A stretch of 64,000 bases of DNA from Codonopsis lanceolata. Lineage: Eukaryota; Streptophyta; Magnoliopsida; Asterales; Campanulaceae. Below are positions 46,162-57,657 of the stretch, piece by piece. Under the pieces are notes generated by a model, which did not search any database, was not told where the DNA came from, and saw only the letters and a program-made list of their open reading frames with translations. Position numbers and translations under genes: made by a program. The DNA lies in assembly GCA_013146195.2 (NCBI GenBank), contig CM028379.1, forward strand, positions 61,090,409 to 61,154,408, written 5' to 3'. Positions within the stretch are counted from its first letter, which is position 1. The number at the start of each line of letters is the position of its first letter.

Positions 46162-46490
46162 GAGCCCCTCAACGATAGAGTCTACGGGTAACCCAAGGCT
46201 TACTGAATAGACGAACATCGTTGATAAACAATAGACTCTCCAATTTCATTCAGTTAAAATGGGAGAGAAATGCAATTGGTAGCAGTTATAATGCACAGTT
46301 TATCATGCTATCCAAACTCCATAACCTAGACATATTTAGTCAGTTATAACAGGCTATTGTAGTTTTTAAGCAGATATGAATTTAAAGTGCTCTGATGGTC
46401 GGACCTACTAGTGTAGGCTGCCTACGTATTCCTTATTAAAGGAAATCAGACCAAACGTAGTTCAGGCCAAAAACCTAAACTACAACCAAA
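46162..46490 (-). other. Polypurine tract and 3' tail of element A
   Basis: The minus strand reads GTTGAGGGGCTC directly before the LTR, then tail sequence homologous to 19365-19682 of B (CAGCCTACACTAGTAGG, ACTACGTTTGGTCTGAT). Similarity to B stops near 46470, where the accessory module begins. Confidence 0.75.
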
Positions 46491-47656
46491 TGAGGATGTT
46501 ATGTTCTTCGGTCAAAACTCGATCAAGAACACAACATGAAAATGATTTTTGTGTTTTTCGAAAAAACCGTATTCAAACGGTCGGGGGACGGCCGCCAAAT
46601 ACAGTATGAAGATTTGAATGTTTTTTCGGGAACCACATTCCAACCGGTCAACACCTTGTCATTGGAACATGTTAAGAAGAATTTTCAAAATTGTGTCTGG
46701 CTGGTCAATACCTTGTTTCCAAACATAATAAGAAAACTTTCAAATTTCCAGAAAACTGCACTCGACCGATAAAAATCCGTCGTCGAGCACGACAAAGAAA
46801 ACATTCTTCAAGTTTTTTCGAAAATTGTGAAAAGAAATCATTCTTTTTCCTTCCCTTTCTTCTCACTCTCTCTGTTTTTTTTTGTTTTTTTTAAATATTC
46901 CTCTTTTTTGTGTTTTTGAAATATTCATCTTTTTTTTTTGTGTTTTTGAAATATTCATCTTTTTTTTTTTTGTGTTTTTGAAAACAAAACTCATTTTGAA
47001 AAAGAGTTTTTCTTTTATTTGAAAACAAAACTTTTTTTTCTTTTTATTTTTTTTTTGAAAACAAAACTTTCCTTTTAAAGGAAATTATTCTAAAGTTAGG
47101 GTAATAATACTATACCTTTCTTACCTTTTCCGTGCCCGGGTGGCTGCCGCGGATTCGACTGATTTTGGCATTTCTGCCACTCTCGCCCTTTCAGGCTGGG
47201 GACTTTATTATTATTCTTTTTCTTTCTTTCTTTTTTCTTTCCTTTTCTTTTCCTTCTTTTTTTTTTTTTTTTTTTTCTGCCACTGAAATTTTTTTCTTGG
47301 TTTTGTGGCTGACTTGCTGGGGATATTTTCCTTGTCCTCTGATGGATGGTCGTCAATCTTTGGTTAAGAAAATTAATTTCGTTAACTCTTCGTTAAACTC
47401 AGGGACCATTTTGGAAACTTTGAAACTTGGGGACTTAAGTGTTGCAGCTTCAAACTTTGGAGGGGGAAAAGGAAAAAAATCATTTTTCCTCCCTTATAAT
47501 AGACGGGAGTGAGGGAGAGAAGCTTACTGCTTCTTTCTTCTTCTTCCTTTCTTCTTTTAGCGCCATTGTTGTTGCTGTCTGTTTCTTTTTCTTATTTTCT
47601 CAATTTTGCTCATTTTCTCAATTTTCTTCCGCCAATTTCAGTGTTTTGTTTAGCAG
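46491..47656. other. Accessory-module upstream region with T-rich tandem repeats
   Basis: No gene was found. At 46912-46985 a unit of about 37 bp (TTTTGTGTTTTTGAAATATTC plus a T run) is repeated, and related T-rich copies continue to 47070. C/T-rich sequence follows to 47280. The last 170 bp hold a TATA-like TATAAT (47495-47500) within CCCTTATAATAGACGGG, about 157 bp before the PMD start codon, and a pyrimidine-rich leader. Confidence 0.55.
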
Positions 47657-50421
47657 ATGGCATCTTCTTCTCGATCTAGGAAGGGGAAGGCTCCTATGCA
47701 CCCAGAATCTAACGAGATGAGGAAAGAGTTTCCTCCTTTGATCCGGAATAAGCTCAAATACCGGTATTCTAAAGATGACTGGGGCAATATCTTGCGAGAC
47801 AGGACCACTCACATGTCCAATCTTCCTCCCACCGCTGTAAGTTTCTTTCTTTTCCGAGATTTTCCTGGCTATACTTCAGATCTGCTAAAGTTCTGCCTGT
47901 TTGAAACTTTTGGAGCACTTCTGACTTTATTAATGATGTTTATGCATGTCCTATTTATGCCTAAATGATGTAATTAGGTACTGATGCATGAAATTTATAT
48001 GATTTATTTTTGCGATGCATGATTGAACTAGTGGTCACTATTTGACCTTACTATGCATGATTTATATTATAAATGCAAATGAGGCTATATGATGCATGTT
48101 TTACACTAAAACATATTTTTGTATGCAATAGAATCACGAGATGGATTTTTCGGAGTACAATTTAAATTTTTCGAAACGCACTTTCGGGCATATTTTCGGA
48201 TGAAAATGGGACAAACAGATATATTTTATGCCCTTAGATTCATTTTTCATGCATGCTAATGCTACAGGTACATAGTAAATGCCATAAAATATTTATTTTC
48301 ATGATTGGTGATATTTTACCTTCTTTTTAGCGCACCCCTATGGCAGCTTATTGGACAATAAAATACACATGATGGATGCATGAACTTCTTTATTTGATGC
48401 AAATGCAATGCAGAACAATTATAGGATGATGCATGAACATTTTTCTATTTTATTATGTACATGATAAATGCAGTCTAACATGCATGCACTCCTATGATGC
48501 CTAGGATGCGAAAATTACTTATTACAATGCAAAATAATCACATATAATCTCTTTTTTTTTTTTTTTGAGAATACATTCTTGGATGTATTTTTATTATTTA
48601 TCGAAAGAATGTAAAAGAATGTGGCATATATGTACAACATATAGATTTTTTTTATTTATATACCTTTTGTTTTTCACATAAAAGAATTATGTCTAATGAA
48701 ACTAAATGTCTATTTACATGTGAATTTATGTACATGTATATATAAAAAAATGGTAAGTGTTTATTTAAAAATACAAAAAATGATTTTTGATTTTATTTTA
48801 TTTTTTGATTTTATTTTTTTAGCATGTTGCATTTTTTCTATGAAGTACAATGCATGCAACATGTTTATTATCTATTCGTACTTATTTATCAAAAGACTGC
48901 ACAAGGAAAAATAAGGATAGTGGACTTACCTTTTCCTTCCTTTTCCTCCATTTTTTAGATTTGCAGGGAATTCCAGAGGGCGCGGGCATCATGCGCCAAT
49001 GTTACTGAGATTTACGCCATGTTGCCCGAGGCGGCACAGCTTTTGGTGGAGGGCTCCGGTTTTAGTGTCTTCATGCATTCTTTTACCCACTTCACCAGCT
49101 ATTTGCCTATCTTCGATGTGCTCAGGGACTTCTGGTGGGACACCACCCATACCTTCCATTTCAGTTGGGGGGAGGCGACCATGACCACGTGTGACTTTGC
49201 CACAATCACGGGCATTCCTACCAGCATAGGGGAGACCCTGGCTCCTAACTTTACTCTCCGTCGGCGTAGGGAGGAGGTGGTGGACCTCCTGGGTTTTGAG
49301 CCGGAATTCAAATCGACGAATGAGATTTTTATTGGCAACGTACGGAGATGGCTTCTCAGCAATGCCGGGTGGGTGCCGGCCGATGATATAGTTGCCGTGA
49401 CTCGAGTGGCTAGAGCGTTTCTATTTTTCTTTCTTGGCACATCGCTCTTTGCCAACTCTTCTACCACCCTGAGGGTTTCCGTCCTAGCTTGCTTAGCAGA
49501 TTTTGATCAGATTCCTTTATATGACTGGGGACAGGCAGGTTTGGCTGAACTATATGCTTCTATGGATAGGGCTTGCCGGAATGACTCGCCGACTCTAAAT
49601 GGTTTTGCCTCGGCGTGGGAGGTATATGCCTTTTCCTACTTTTGTTGTTTCTTATTTTTTAAAATGTATATTCTTTTTTTTTATTCTTTTTTTTTCATCA
49701 TTTTTTTATTGATAACGTTTATTTTTTTGGCAGGTATGGGCCTTCTCATTTTTTCATTTTTCGTCGGGTCCTCTCATTCGGCGAGTTCACCAGCCTCCAT
49801 ATTTGTCCTAGTACGTTGATGATAACATGGTTTATCCGACTCAGGACGGTGGTTGCAAGGATAGGGAAAGAGTGCTGGAACGGATTGTTAGCTCGAGTCC
49901 TGGTACAGTGCACTTCCTTCCTTGGGAGGGTCTGGAGGGCCATTATGCGGTTACTTTGGCGCTTAGCCGCTGCCGGATACTGATGGTTTCCATTATGGTG
50001 GATTCGTTATACATGGGCAAGCGGGTGAACCGTCAGCATCAATCTGTTTTAGCAGCTCCAGTGGTGCCTCCTCGGCCTCCTTTCTGGGTGATAGAGCCCG
50101 ATCGACTGCCAAACATGTATCAATACCTGGCGACATACCTCATGCCAGCGACAGATTATCCAATGATGGCGTATGAGGATTTCCTGAGATTAGTGCTGCA
50201 TCCCCCTTTTCCTGCTCCTGTCGTGCCCAGGTGACACTCTGATGCTTCTGCCAGGCTAGGGCCGTCTACTTCATCTCTCGACGAGAACCTGATGTTTACA
50301 GAGCCTGATGATATGTTCTCTACCTTTCAGTATCAGTGGGGTGGTAGCACAGTAGAGTAGGTTCTTCCTGATGTCGAGATTCCCGAGGAGCGTCGTGTCC
50401 CGGAGTAGGCTCGTTCGGTAA
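47657..50421 (+). pseudogene. Plant mobile domain (PMD) gene, antisense in element A (disrupted)
   Basis: PMD proteins occur in plant transposons and in host MAIN/MAIL genes. Exon 1 is 47657-47836 (MASSSRSRKGKAPM…). Exon 2 is 48959-49621, holding the PMD core: FDVLRDFWWDTTHTFHF, WGEATMTTCDFATITGIP, then FLGTSLFANSSTTL and the WE donor edge. Exon 3 is 49734-50421 (VWAFSFFHF…, EGLEGHYAVTLALSRCRI, FWVIEPDRLPNMYQYL). Introns have GTAAGT or GTATAT donors and AG acceptors. A further decayed exon may follow an acceptor near 50576. Exon 3 has stops near 49810, 50232, 50358 and 50404, each one C-to-T change from a CAG or CGA codon. It lies between pol and the 3' LTR of A, on the opposite strand. Its role in the element is unknown. 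Confidence 0.78.
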
Positions 50422-51485
50422 ACACATTCACCCTTATTGTCTCTCTTTCTTTATCTCTCTTATTTTTTTTTCGTATCTATTTTTTATGCACTCATATACA
50501 TTTTTTTTCATCATTCATTTTTTTATAATTATTATTTTTTTTTGAAACTAACACACTTTTATATATATATATATAGGTGAACGTGTCTACCTATAAGAAG
50601 TCGTGGGGCTTTTCGGCATCAAAGACAAACTTTATCGAAACTTGCCGATGAGTTCTCTCGGGGAGCAAAGACACGGCGGCCTAGACGTCGAGGATGATGA
50701 TGATGTCGGGTCGAGCCGCGGGACAGAGGTCGGGGATACAGAGCTGGTGGCACAACGAGTCCCTGGGTCATGGGTGGTGGCCTTAATAGGAGTCAGTCGT
50801 CCCGAGCACATTAGCTTCGAATTCCTACGAATATTAGTCCTTTCTTTTTTTTCTTTTTATATTATTTTTTTTTTGTAAAAGAAACATGTACAGATATTAT
50901 GATATAATGCAATATAAATGTAAATGATGCAGTATATTACACATGCAAAACTAAATTCACACAAGAAATAAAACTATACCAGACATCTAAAAGGTAGTGG
51001 CACGCTGTACTTTAAGAAAGGGAGTTTATGAGAATACACCTTTGGATCGGAGTGGGCTTTTCAGGTGATACTGGAACAGAAAGACGACCACTTCCCTTAT
51101 TCTTTCGGTGCCCTGTGGCTATTGAACCCGTGTTCGTAGCCACCTTTCATAGCCTTTCCTTCTTTCTCGCGATCAGACGCAGGAACGGTGGACTGTTGGA
51201 CAATTAAACCAGGATACCAGGCAGAATTCTCAGCATAGTAGAGGGCACTTGGCACGGCGCCAAGGGAGGGTCATGGAGGCACCATGGCTCTTCCTGTGCA
51301 GTCACTGTTCACTTACTATTCACGCACTGTGCACTGAACTGTCAGTTTCTTCAGTTTTCGGTATAAATTCAGCCTGATTTCATACCAAGTCATTTCATTC
51401 CTGCCTTTTACAATTCACCAGCTTTCTTCTGTCCTGCTGTTGCTCTCTTTAGCCACATAAAATCCTTTGCATCTCTTTTTTATAA
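50422..51485. other. Spacer between the two antisense genes, with a promoter
   Basis: T-rich intron-like sequence runs to 50575, then a decayed frame (50576-50835) that may be the last PMD exon. No gene was seen from 50880 to 51485. A segment near 50945-51015 (AATAAAACTATACC…GGCACGCTGTACTTT) resembles the leader of A and B near 7665-7695 and 15295-15325. GGCGCCAAGGGAGG near 51259 recalls U3 words of the A LTR. TATAAATT at 51362-51369 is a likely TATA box, about 124 bp before the next start codon. Confidence 0.5.
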
Positions 51486-53245
51486 ATGGCCGCACGTATT
51501 CCCACGGCTTTGGAAATTGAGATTTACGAGAATGCCCTGGATTATTGGATTCTCTCCTTGCGATCCGACGAGAGGGACTGGTTTGATCATCTTTTCGGGT
51601 TCAGGTGCCTTCTGTCCTGGCGGAATGTCATTATAAACTGAGACATGTTGAGGGGAGCTGCCAGGTTTTGGTCTCCTCATGACCATTTATTTAATTTTGG
51701 CATGAATGAGATGTGTCCTACTTTTGAGGAGTTCTGCGCGATGCTGGGGGTGGCACCTACTCGTCAGATCACGGTACCTGCCTACAGAAGGCGTCCATAT
51801 ATGGCTATCTGGGAGCTTTTTAATTTTACCCACAGTGCTACTCCAGGTTTCTTCAATGGGGAGACTTTTAATTTAATGGTTCTTCCTGGAGCCTTCACGG
51901 AATACAGGGAGGATGATGTGGACTATCTGCGGCGTAGGCTGATGGTGCTCTTTCTCTGTTTGGTAGGGAGATACTTGATAGTAGGTCTACCCGGATTTGT
52001 CGATCGTGGTCGTTGACTGGCATTACTGAGCTTTCGAGATCGCCGTGAACATTGTCCCGGTGATTTTGGCGGAGACCTTAGCCCGAGCGCTTTTGCTATC
52101 GGTGATGAATCGTTTCTACCGTAGCCCCATTCTCGTTCATATGTGGCTAGAAGAGCATTTCTCCGGGTTCAGCTCCGTGCCGCATAGAGCTCCTTATGAC
52201 CCGTCGCTTTATGGCATGCGCGGGCATTTTCCTCAGACCAATTATTCTGGGATTGATTGGGCTGATCACTTTTATCGTCGGGGCTCGATGGACATAATCT
52301 GGGTCATTCGCCATTGGGAGATCATGATTTTCCTTCGACATTACGATGAGTATAGTCAAGTAGTCATGTTGGGTCTTCATCGGACCTCCTTTTATCAACT
52401 GGACCGGATCTTGCGGCAATTCGAGAGAGAGCAAGTGATCCCGGACACCACTCGTCCTATATACATGGGAATGGAGCTTACGGACGAGCGCTTGGGTCCC
52501 ACTATTCAGGGCATGTGGCTCAGAGATTCTGAGAGGCTGAAGGCGGCCTATCCATATTCTGACTATATGCTTCGAGGGGGTCACGCCTCGCACTATCCGG
52601 CGTCGGGATCGAGACACTTTTCTGGTCGCCATATTACTAACTGGTGGATGCTCACCCTTTGATGGAGGTAGGCAAGGACATTGATAGCTCGTGGTTAGTT
52701 GTTCCTCGTGCTCGAGGCGAATTCGTGCGGGTACACGGCCTGATACTGAACGCCTCGACCGAGTACCGCTGGTCCCAACAATGCACCACGCAGACAGCAA
52801 AGTCGGCCAAGCAACATAACCCATGGAACAAGAAGTAGTCGCCTCCTCTCCCCAAACCGGTTCAGCACCGCCTCGAGAGTTGGCGTCTGAGCCTCCACGA
52901 TTGAGCATGGCAAGCAGGCAGGACAATCCATGAGAGCAAGAGTTAGCTGCTCCTCCTCCCCCACTTGTATGGGGTATTGGTCTTGGAGATGATGGAGTTG
53001 GTCCGAGCAATACAAATTGCTCAGAGAACCGAGATGCCGACGATGAAGAGGAGACACCTCGCGTGGCTCACATGTCGGGCGAAGTCTAGGGCTTCTTCCC
53101 CCACTCGCAGGAGTATATGGGCCCGGCTTGGTGGACGCCAGACATTGATAGACCGCCTGGGCTAAAGCCGCAAGAAAAGGAATTATTTCGGGCAACAAAG
53201 GGGGTACAAAGTATATATAGATATGTACAATGCAATCAATGTATA
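51486..53245 (+). pseudogene. DUF7745/PMD-like gene, antisense in element A (disrupted)
   Basis: The start at 51486 reads MAARIPTALEIEIYENALDY. The N-terminal domain has FWSPHDHLFNFGMNEMCPTF then EEFCAMLGVAP (51665-51760), which fits the DUF7745 family, related to plant mobile domains. A TGA at 51642 and a frameshift between 52016 and 52045 interrupt it. The second part has VPVILAETLARALLLS, PILVHMWLEEHF (about 52050-52160) and a long conserved stretch to 52640. The C-terminal frame near 53115-53245 (EYMGPAWWTPDIDRPPGLKP) may be its end. It lies on the same strand as the PMD gene and antisense to A. The biochemical function of DUF7745 is unknown to me. Confidence 0.7.
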
Positions 53246-53277
53246 ATATAGATGTCTTAGTAAATATTGCTAAGTTG

Positions 53278-53377
53278 NNNNNNNNNNNNNNNNNNNNNNN
53301 NNNNNNNNNNNNNNNNNNNNNNNNNNNNNNNNNNNNNNNNNNNNNNNNNNNNNNNNNNNNNNNNNNNNNNNNNNNNN
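53278..53377. other. Assembly gap (100 N)
   Basis: A second run of exactly 100 N. Together with 21876-21975 it bounds the contig that seems to be inverted. Confidence 0.99.
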
Positions 53378-56092
53378 ACTAAGTCTAAGACTCTAGTCTA
53401 ACATACTCAACGGCTAAAAACATACCGGAGAACTAACATGATAATTTATCCATCAATATAACATATTAAAATCATAAAAATTCACCAAGCACGACTAACA
53501 CAAATTAGGCTACCAAAAGAATAAGCATCAACCAACATAAGTATAAATATTACAATCCCAAATAGGTTTGCTATCCATCGATGTTTACATAACTTCACTT
53601 TTTCCCAACGTCCTTACCAAAGAAAATGAACTAAACTAGGGTAGCAACCTTGCCAAGAAACTTCACCAGCGCAATCTTGAGAATCACTTGATCCATTCGC
53701 ATGACTTGGATCTAGGGAAAACAATCAACAAATAGGAGTAAGTCATAATGACTTAGTAAGTTACAAAACATAGCTTCCTATCATGGCATCATGCGATAAC
53801 AATATATATCATGCTATCATCATAGAATATCATCATATTAAAAATCATGTCAAGGTATTCATGCTCAACAATAATAAATCATGCTATCATTATAGTATGA
53901 GATTTCATTAAAATCCATGTCAAGGAAATTTATGCTTAACAATAATAATTCATGTTATTGGCATAACATAGAATTCCAATAATATTCATGTCAAGGCATT
54001 CATGCTTAACAACCATAAACATCATGTTACCCATAAAAGTATAACAATATAAGAAACCGTTTCAACCATCATATCATATCATATTCACATAGCACATTAT
54101 TCGTAAGTACTTGTGAGTCAATTCATATAAAAGGGATATGATCTTTGTTACCATTCCTTTCCGCCGTGTCGCTCCAGCAAAAACACGTGCAAACCTTTAT
54201 GTGTCCTCGATACCCCTTTCATGGATATCGACGTCCTCGAGACAATCCCCGCTCGAGTTCCATGGTTATCAAAGTCATGTGTATTACTACAACTAAGATG
54301 AACTACTTCCCCACCGTGGCCATCGATAGAGGGGTGTGTGCAACCCGGCACGGCGATCCATCGCGATCACAAATCCCACAATTCGTGATGACGATGCATC
54401 GTCCCGCCAAAGACTCAACAAACCGACTCCAGCTGAACTCAAAACCCAAGCACAAGTAATATATACTAATATGCTCAAAAACAAGTAAGCACATACTCTA
54501 CCATCAAACTAGTCATGCATTTCATTCACAACTAGCATAAATTCACATTAGAGAATAATATTAGTTCTCATAATCAAGTGTCCTTCATACACTTCTAAGA
54601 TTCTTGGAGGCTTAACCTCCATCAATTCTACCCCAAATTCCGTAGGACTTTAGATTATAGTTCCTATAATTCATACTAACCCAAAGGTTGACTCCATTGA
54701 GTCCAATCTACACTTTTCAAAAATTAGGGCATAGAAGCATGGGCTACAATACCCTCCTATGTTCATGTCTAACATCATAGGCAAGATTCCCAAGCTCATT
54801 AAACCCTCATAAACCCAATAAAACAATTAATTAGGTAACATAGAGCACACATCACATTTAGGGCATAAACCCATTTAAATCACTTCACCAATCATGCTCT
54901 CCAAAACATGAATAAATCACATAGAATGAATTAATATGATATACTACACATGTATATTATACTAATCATGGTTTCAATCATGTTCATCCAAGCCAAATCA
55001 TCATTTAGGCATCTAGGGTTCATGGCATCTCTAAAAAAAGCCCTAGAATGCACCCATTGACCTCACGTAGCAAGATGATTGTTTTCCCTAGGGTCAATGG
55101 GGCAAAAAGAAAGAGGAAGAGATGTAGCAACTTACCTTGATTCAGCCCCTACAAGTCACAATTTCGAAATTCCAATTGGTGAGTTTTGTTCTCCTCAATC
55201 TCCTCTTCAAATCTATGGTGTGGATTGTGAAATGGATGCTCCTAGCTATGGATTCCAAGGGTGAACTCCTGTGAAACCCTAGAAGACTCCTCTCTTCAGC
55301 CCTCAAGAGTTCTCCCACGTTTTTAGAAAAGATAGGCTTAATATGGAGGCTTAAGTGAAGTGTTTGTGGTTTATATTGCTTAGAAAATAAGTGGGTTTAG
55401 TTTAAATTGATGGGGTTGTTTCCCTCTAATTAACCACATTAATCCACCTCTAAAACTCCATTAGATGGTTAGGATATGTCTTAAGGTAGTTAGGAGGGTT
55501 TATGAGTGGGTTAGGTTGGACATTAGTTGGGTTTATGCAGAAAATCCCGTTACAGGGAATCAGGCTTGCATGTGGTCGCATGGGCATGTAGTGATGCGAG
55601 CGCATCACTCTGAAGTACTCAATTCTCACCTTTGTTGATTCCTTGCACGGTCTAGGTCCCTCCCGCGTGCATCCTCGAGTCCTCCAAATCATAACCAAAG
55701 AAATCAAGCTTCAAACCTCAATCAAACATGGCTTAGAACTCACGAAGAACACTCCCGAATGACAACCGAAAAGGTCAAACGGAGAAGGGTTAACAACTAG
55801 AATCAAACTAGCAACCAAACCGATGATGCAACAAGCTTTCAATCAACATCTAAAGCATGTTAATGATGTTATGAATGGCCTCTAACATTTATTCATATGC
55901 TTTCAACATAAATCATAAACCCAAGTTTCAAAGCATACCGTGTAGGAAAGATGCATACAAGCATATCAAACGACGTCAATGAACATGCTATTGACTCTAA
56001 GCATATGAATGAGCTAAGTTAACATGTTTATGATGAACATGAATGTATGAAATCATGCATAACACAAGTAAGTAAAATTCTAGGGTTTTACA
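53378..56092 (-). repeat. 3' LTR of chromovirus D (left limit not determined)
   Basis: On the minus strand the LTR begins TGTAAAACCCTAGAATTTTA at 56092, after a purine-rich tract. A likely promoter with ATATAAAC lies near 55368-55376. The 5' LTR is missing, so the LTR end cannot be fixed. Some of the left part may be flank. No protein gene was found in these 2.7 kb. Confidence 0.65.
53780..54050. repeat. Tandem repeat of about 70 bp in the D LTR region
   Basis: The word CATGTCAAGG recurs at 53846, 53916 and 53987, within diverged units that also share TTCATGCTCAACAATAATAA. This gives three to four copies with a period of 70-71 bp. Confidence 0.7.
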
Positions 56093-57657
56093 TTTTCCCT
56101 TACTTTAAGGAATTCAGCCCCTAAATTCTTAATGTGGTCATCAAACAAATGAGGGTACTTCTCACGCATCTCTAACTCAGCCTCCCAAGTTGCTTCCTCG
56201 ATCTCATGATTTTTCCAAAGAACTTTCATCAACGAAATTCTCTTGCTCCTCAAAACTTGTTCCTTGGTGTCGAGTATCTTCACCGGTTGCTCAACATAAG
56301 ACAAGTCGGGCTGAAAGGTAATTTCCTCATACGCAATAGCATGTGAATCATCCTTAAGATATTTCCGAAGCATAGACAATTGAAACACATTATGGATATC
56401 CGACAATGACGGCGGTATGGCCATTCTATAAGCCAAACTCCCAACTCGCTCAAGAATCTCAAAAGGTCCAACGAACCTTGGTGATAATTTCCCTTTCTTC
56501 CCAAATCTCTTGGTACCCCTTCTCGGCGATACCTTAAGAAACACAAAGTCTTCAACCTGAAATTCCAAATCTCTCCTCCTATTATCCACATAACTCTTCT
56601 GTCGACTTTGAGCCGTAAGCAATCTATCCCGAATTAATTTCACACTCTCGGCCGACTGTTGAACAATCTCGGAACCCCATAATTTTGCTTCTCCAACCTT
56701 ATCCCAACAAATAGGAGATCTACACTTCCGCCCATAAAGAGCCTCATACGGTGCCATCCGGATGCTCGATTGGTAACTATTGTTGTATGCAAACTCCACC
56801 AATGGAAGGTGTGTATCACAACTCCCCTTAAAATCCATCGTACAAGCCCGCAATATATCCTCAAGTATTTGTATTGTTCTCTCGAACTGTCCGTCTGTCT
56901 GAGGGTGAAAAGCTGTGCTAAAATTCAACTTGGTCCCCATAGCTTCTTGCAAAGCTTACTAAAACCTCGACGTGAATCTCGGATCCCGGTCTGAAACAAT
57001 ACTAACTAGAACCCCATGCAATCTAACAATCTCCTGCACATACAATGCCGCTAACTGACTCAAAGAATAAGTCATCGCAATCGGAATAAAATGAGCCGAT
57101 TTTGTGAGCCGATCAACAACAACCCAAACGACATCAAAGCCTCTACGAGTACGTGGAAACCCCGAAACAAAATCCATCGTAACATGCTCCCATTTCCACT
57201 CCGGAATATCCAATGGTTTCAACAATCCCGCGGGTCTTTGGTGTTCCGCCTTTGCCTGTTGACAAGTTAGACACCTCGACACATAATCCGCTATTTGTCT
57301 CTTCATGCCATTCCACCAAAATTGTTTTTTCAAATCCCTATACATCTTCGTACTCCCCGGATGGATAGTATACTTTGCCTTGTGAGCTTCATCCAACACA
57401 AGTCGCTTCACATCCTCAACTGAAGGAACACAAACTCTACCCTTGAAAGTCAAAATCCCATCTTGATTCATCGCGAACTCATGCTCCTTATCCTCACTCA
57501 AATCATCAATAATCTTCACCAACCCCAGATCCTTCCTTTGAGTCTCCTTAGTCCTTTCCAATAAAACTGGAATAGCCCTCACACTTGCAAATAATACTCC
57601 ATGATTCACCTCACTAGGATTCCAATCACGAACATCCTCCAACATTTTCCATTCCTA
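56080..57657 (-). pseudogene. Integrase and chromodomain of element D
   Basis: Read from 57645: the HHCC zinc region (H…H in HKAKYTIHPGSTKMYRDL, then CLTCQQAKAEHQRP), the core with TMDFVSGFPRT and IVSDRDPRFTSRF, two adjacent stops at about 56954-56959, then the rest of the core (FHPQTDGQFERTIQ, VEFAYNNSYQSS), the GPFEILERVG region and a chromodomain-like end (VLWKNHEIEEATWEAELEM). Chromodomains guide integration to particular chromatin. The frame ends at a TAG 10 bases inside the LTR. It is continuous with RT apart from a TAG at about 57655, one C-to-T step from CAG. Confidence 0.85.

Noticed and set aside
52147..53010. 287-codon frame on the minus strand
   Set aside because: It has no recognisable domain and is the reverse of the DUF7745-like gene; its composition follows from the coding strand.
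47657..53245. Host MAIN/MAIL-type PMD genes
   Set aside because: They lie inside A between its tail and 3' LTR and contain stops. A domesticated host copy would be expected to have an intact frame.
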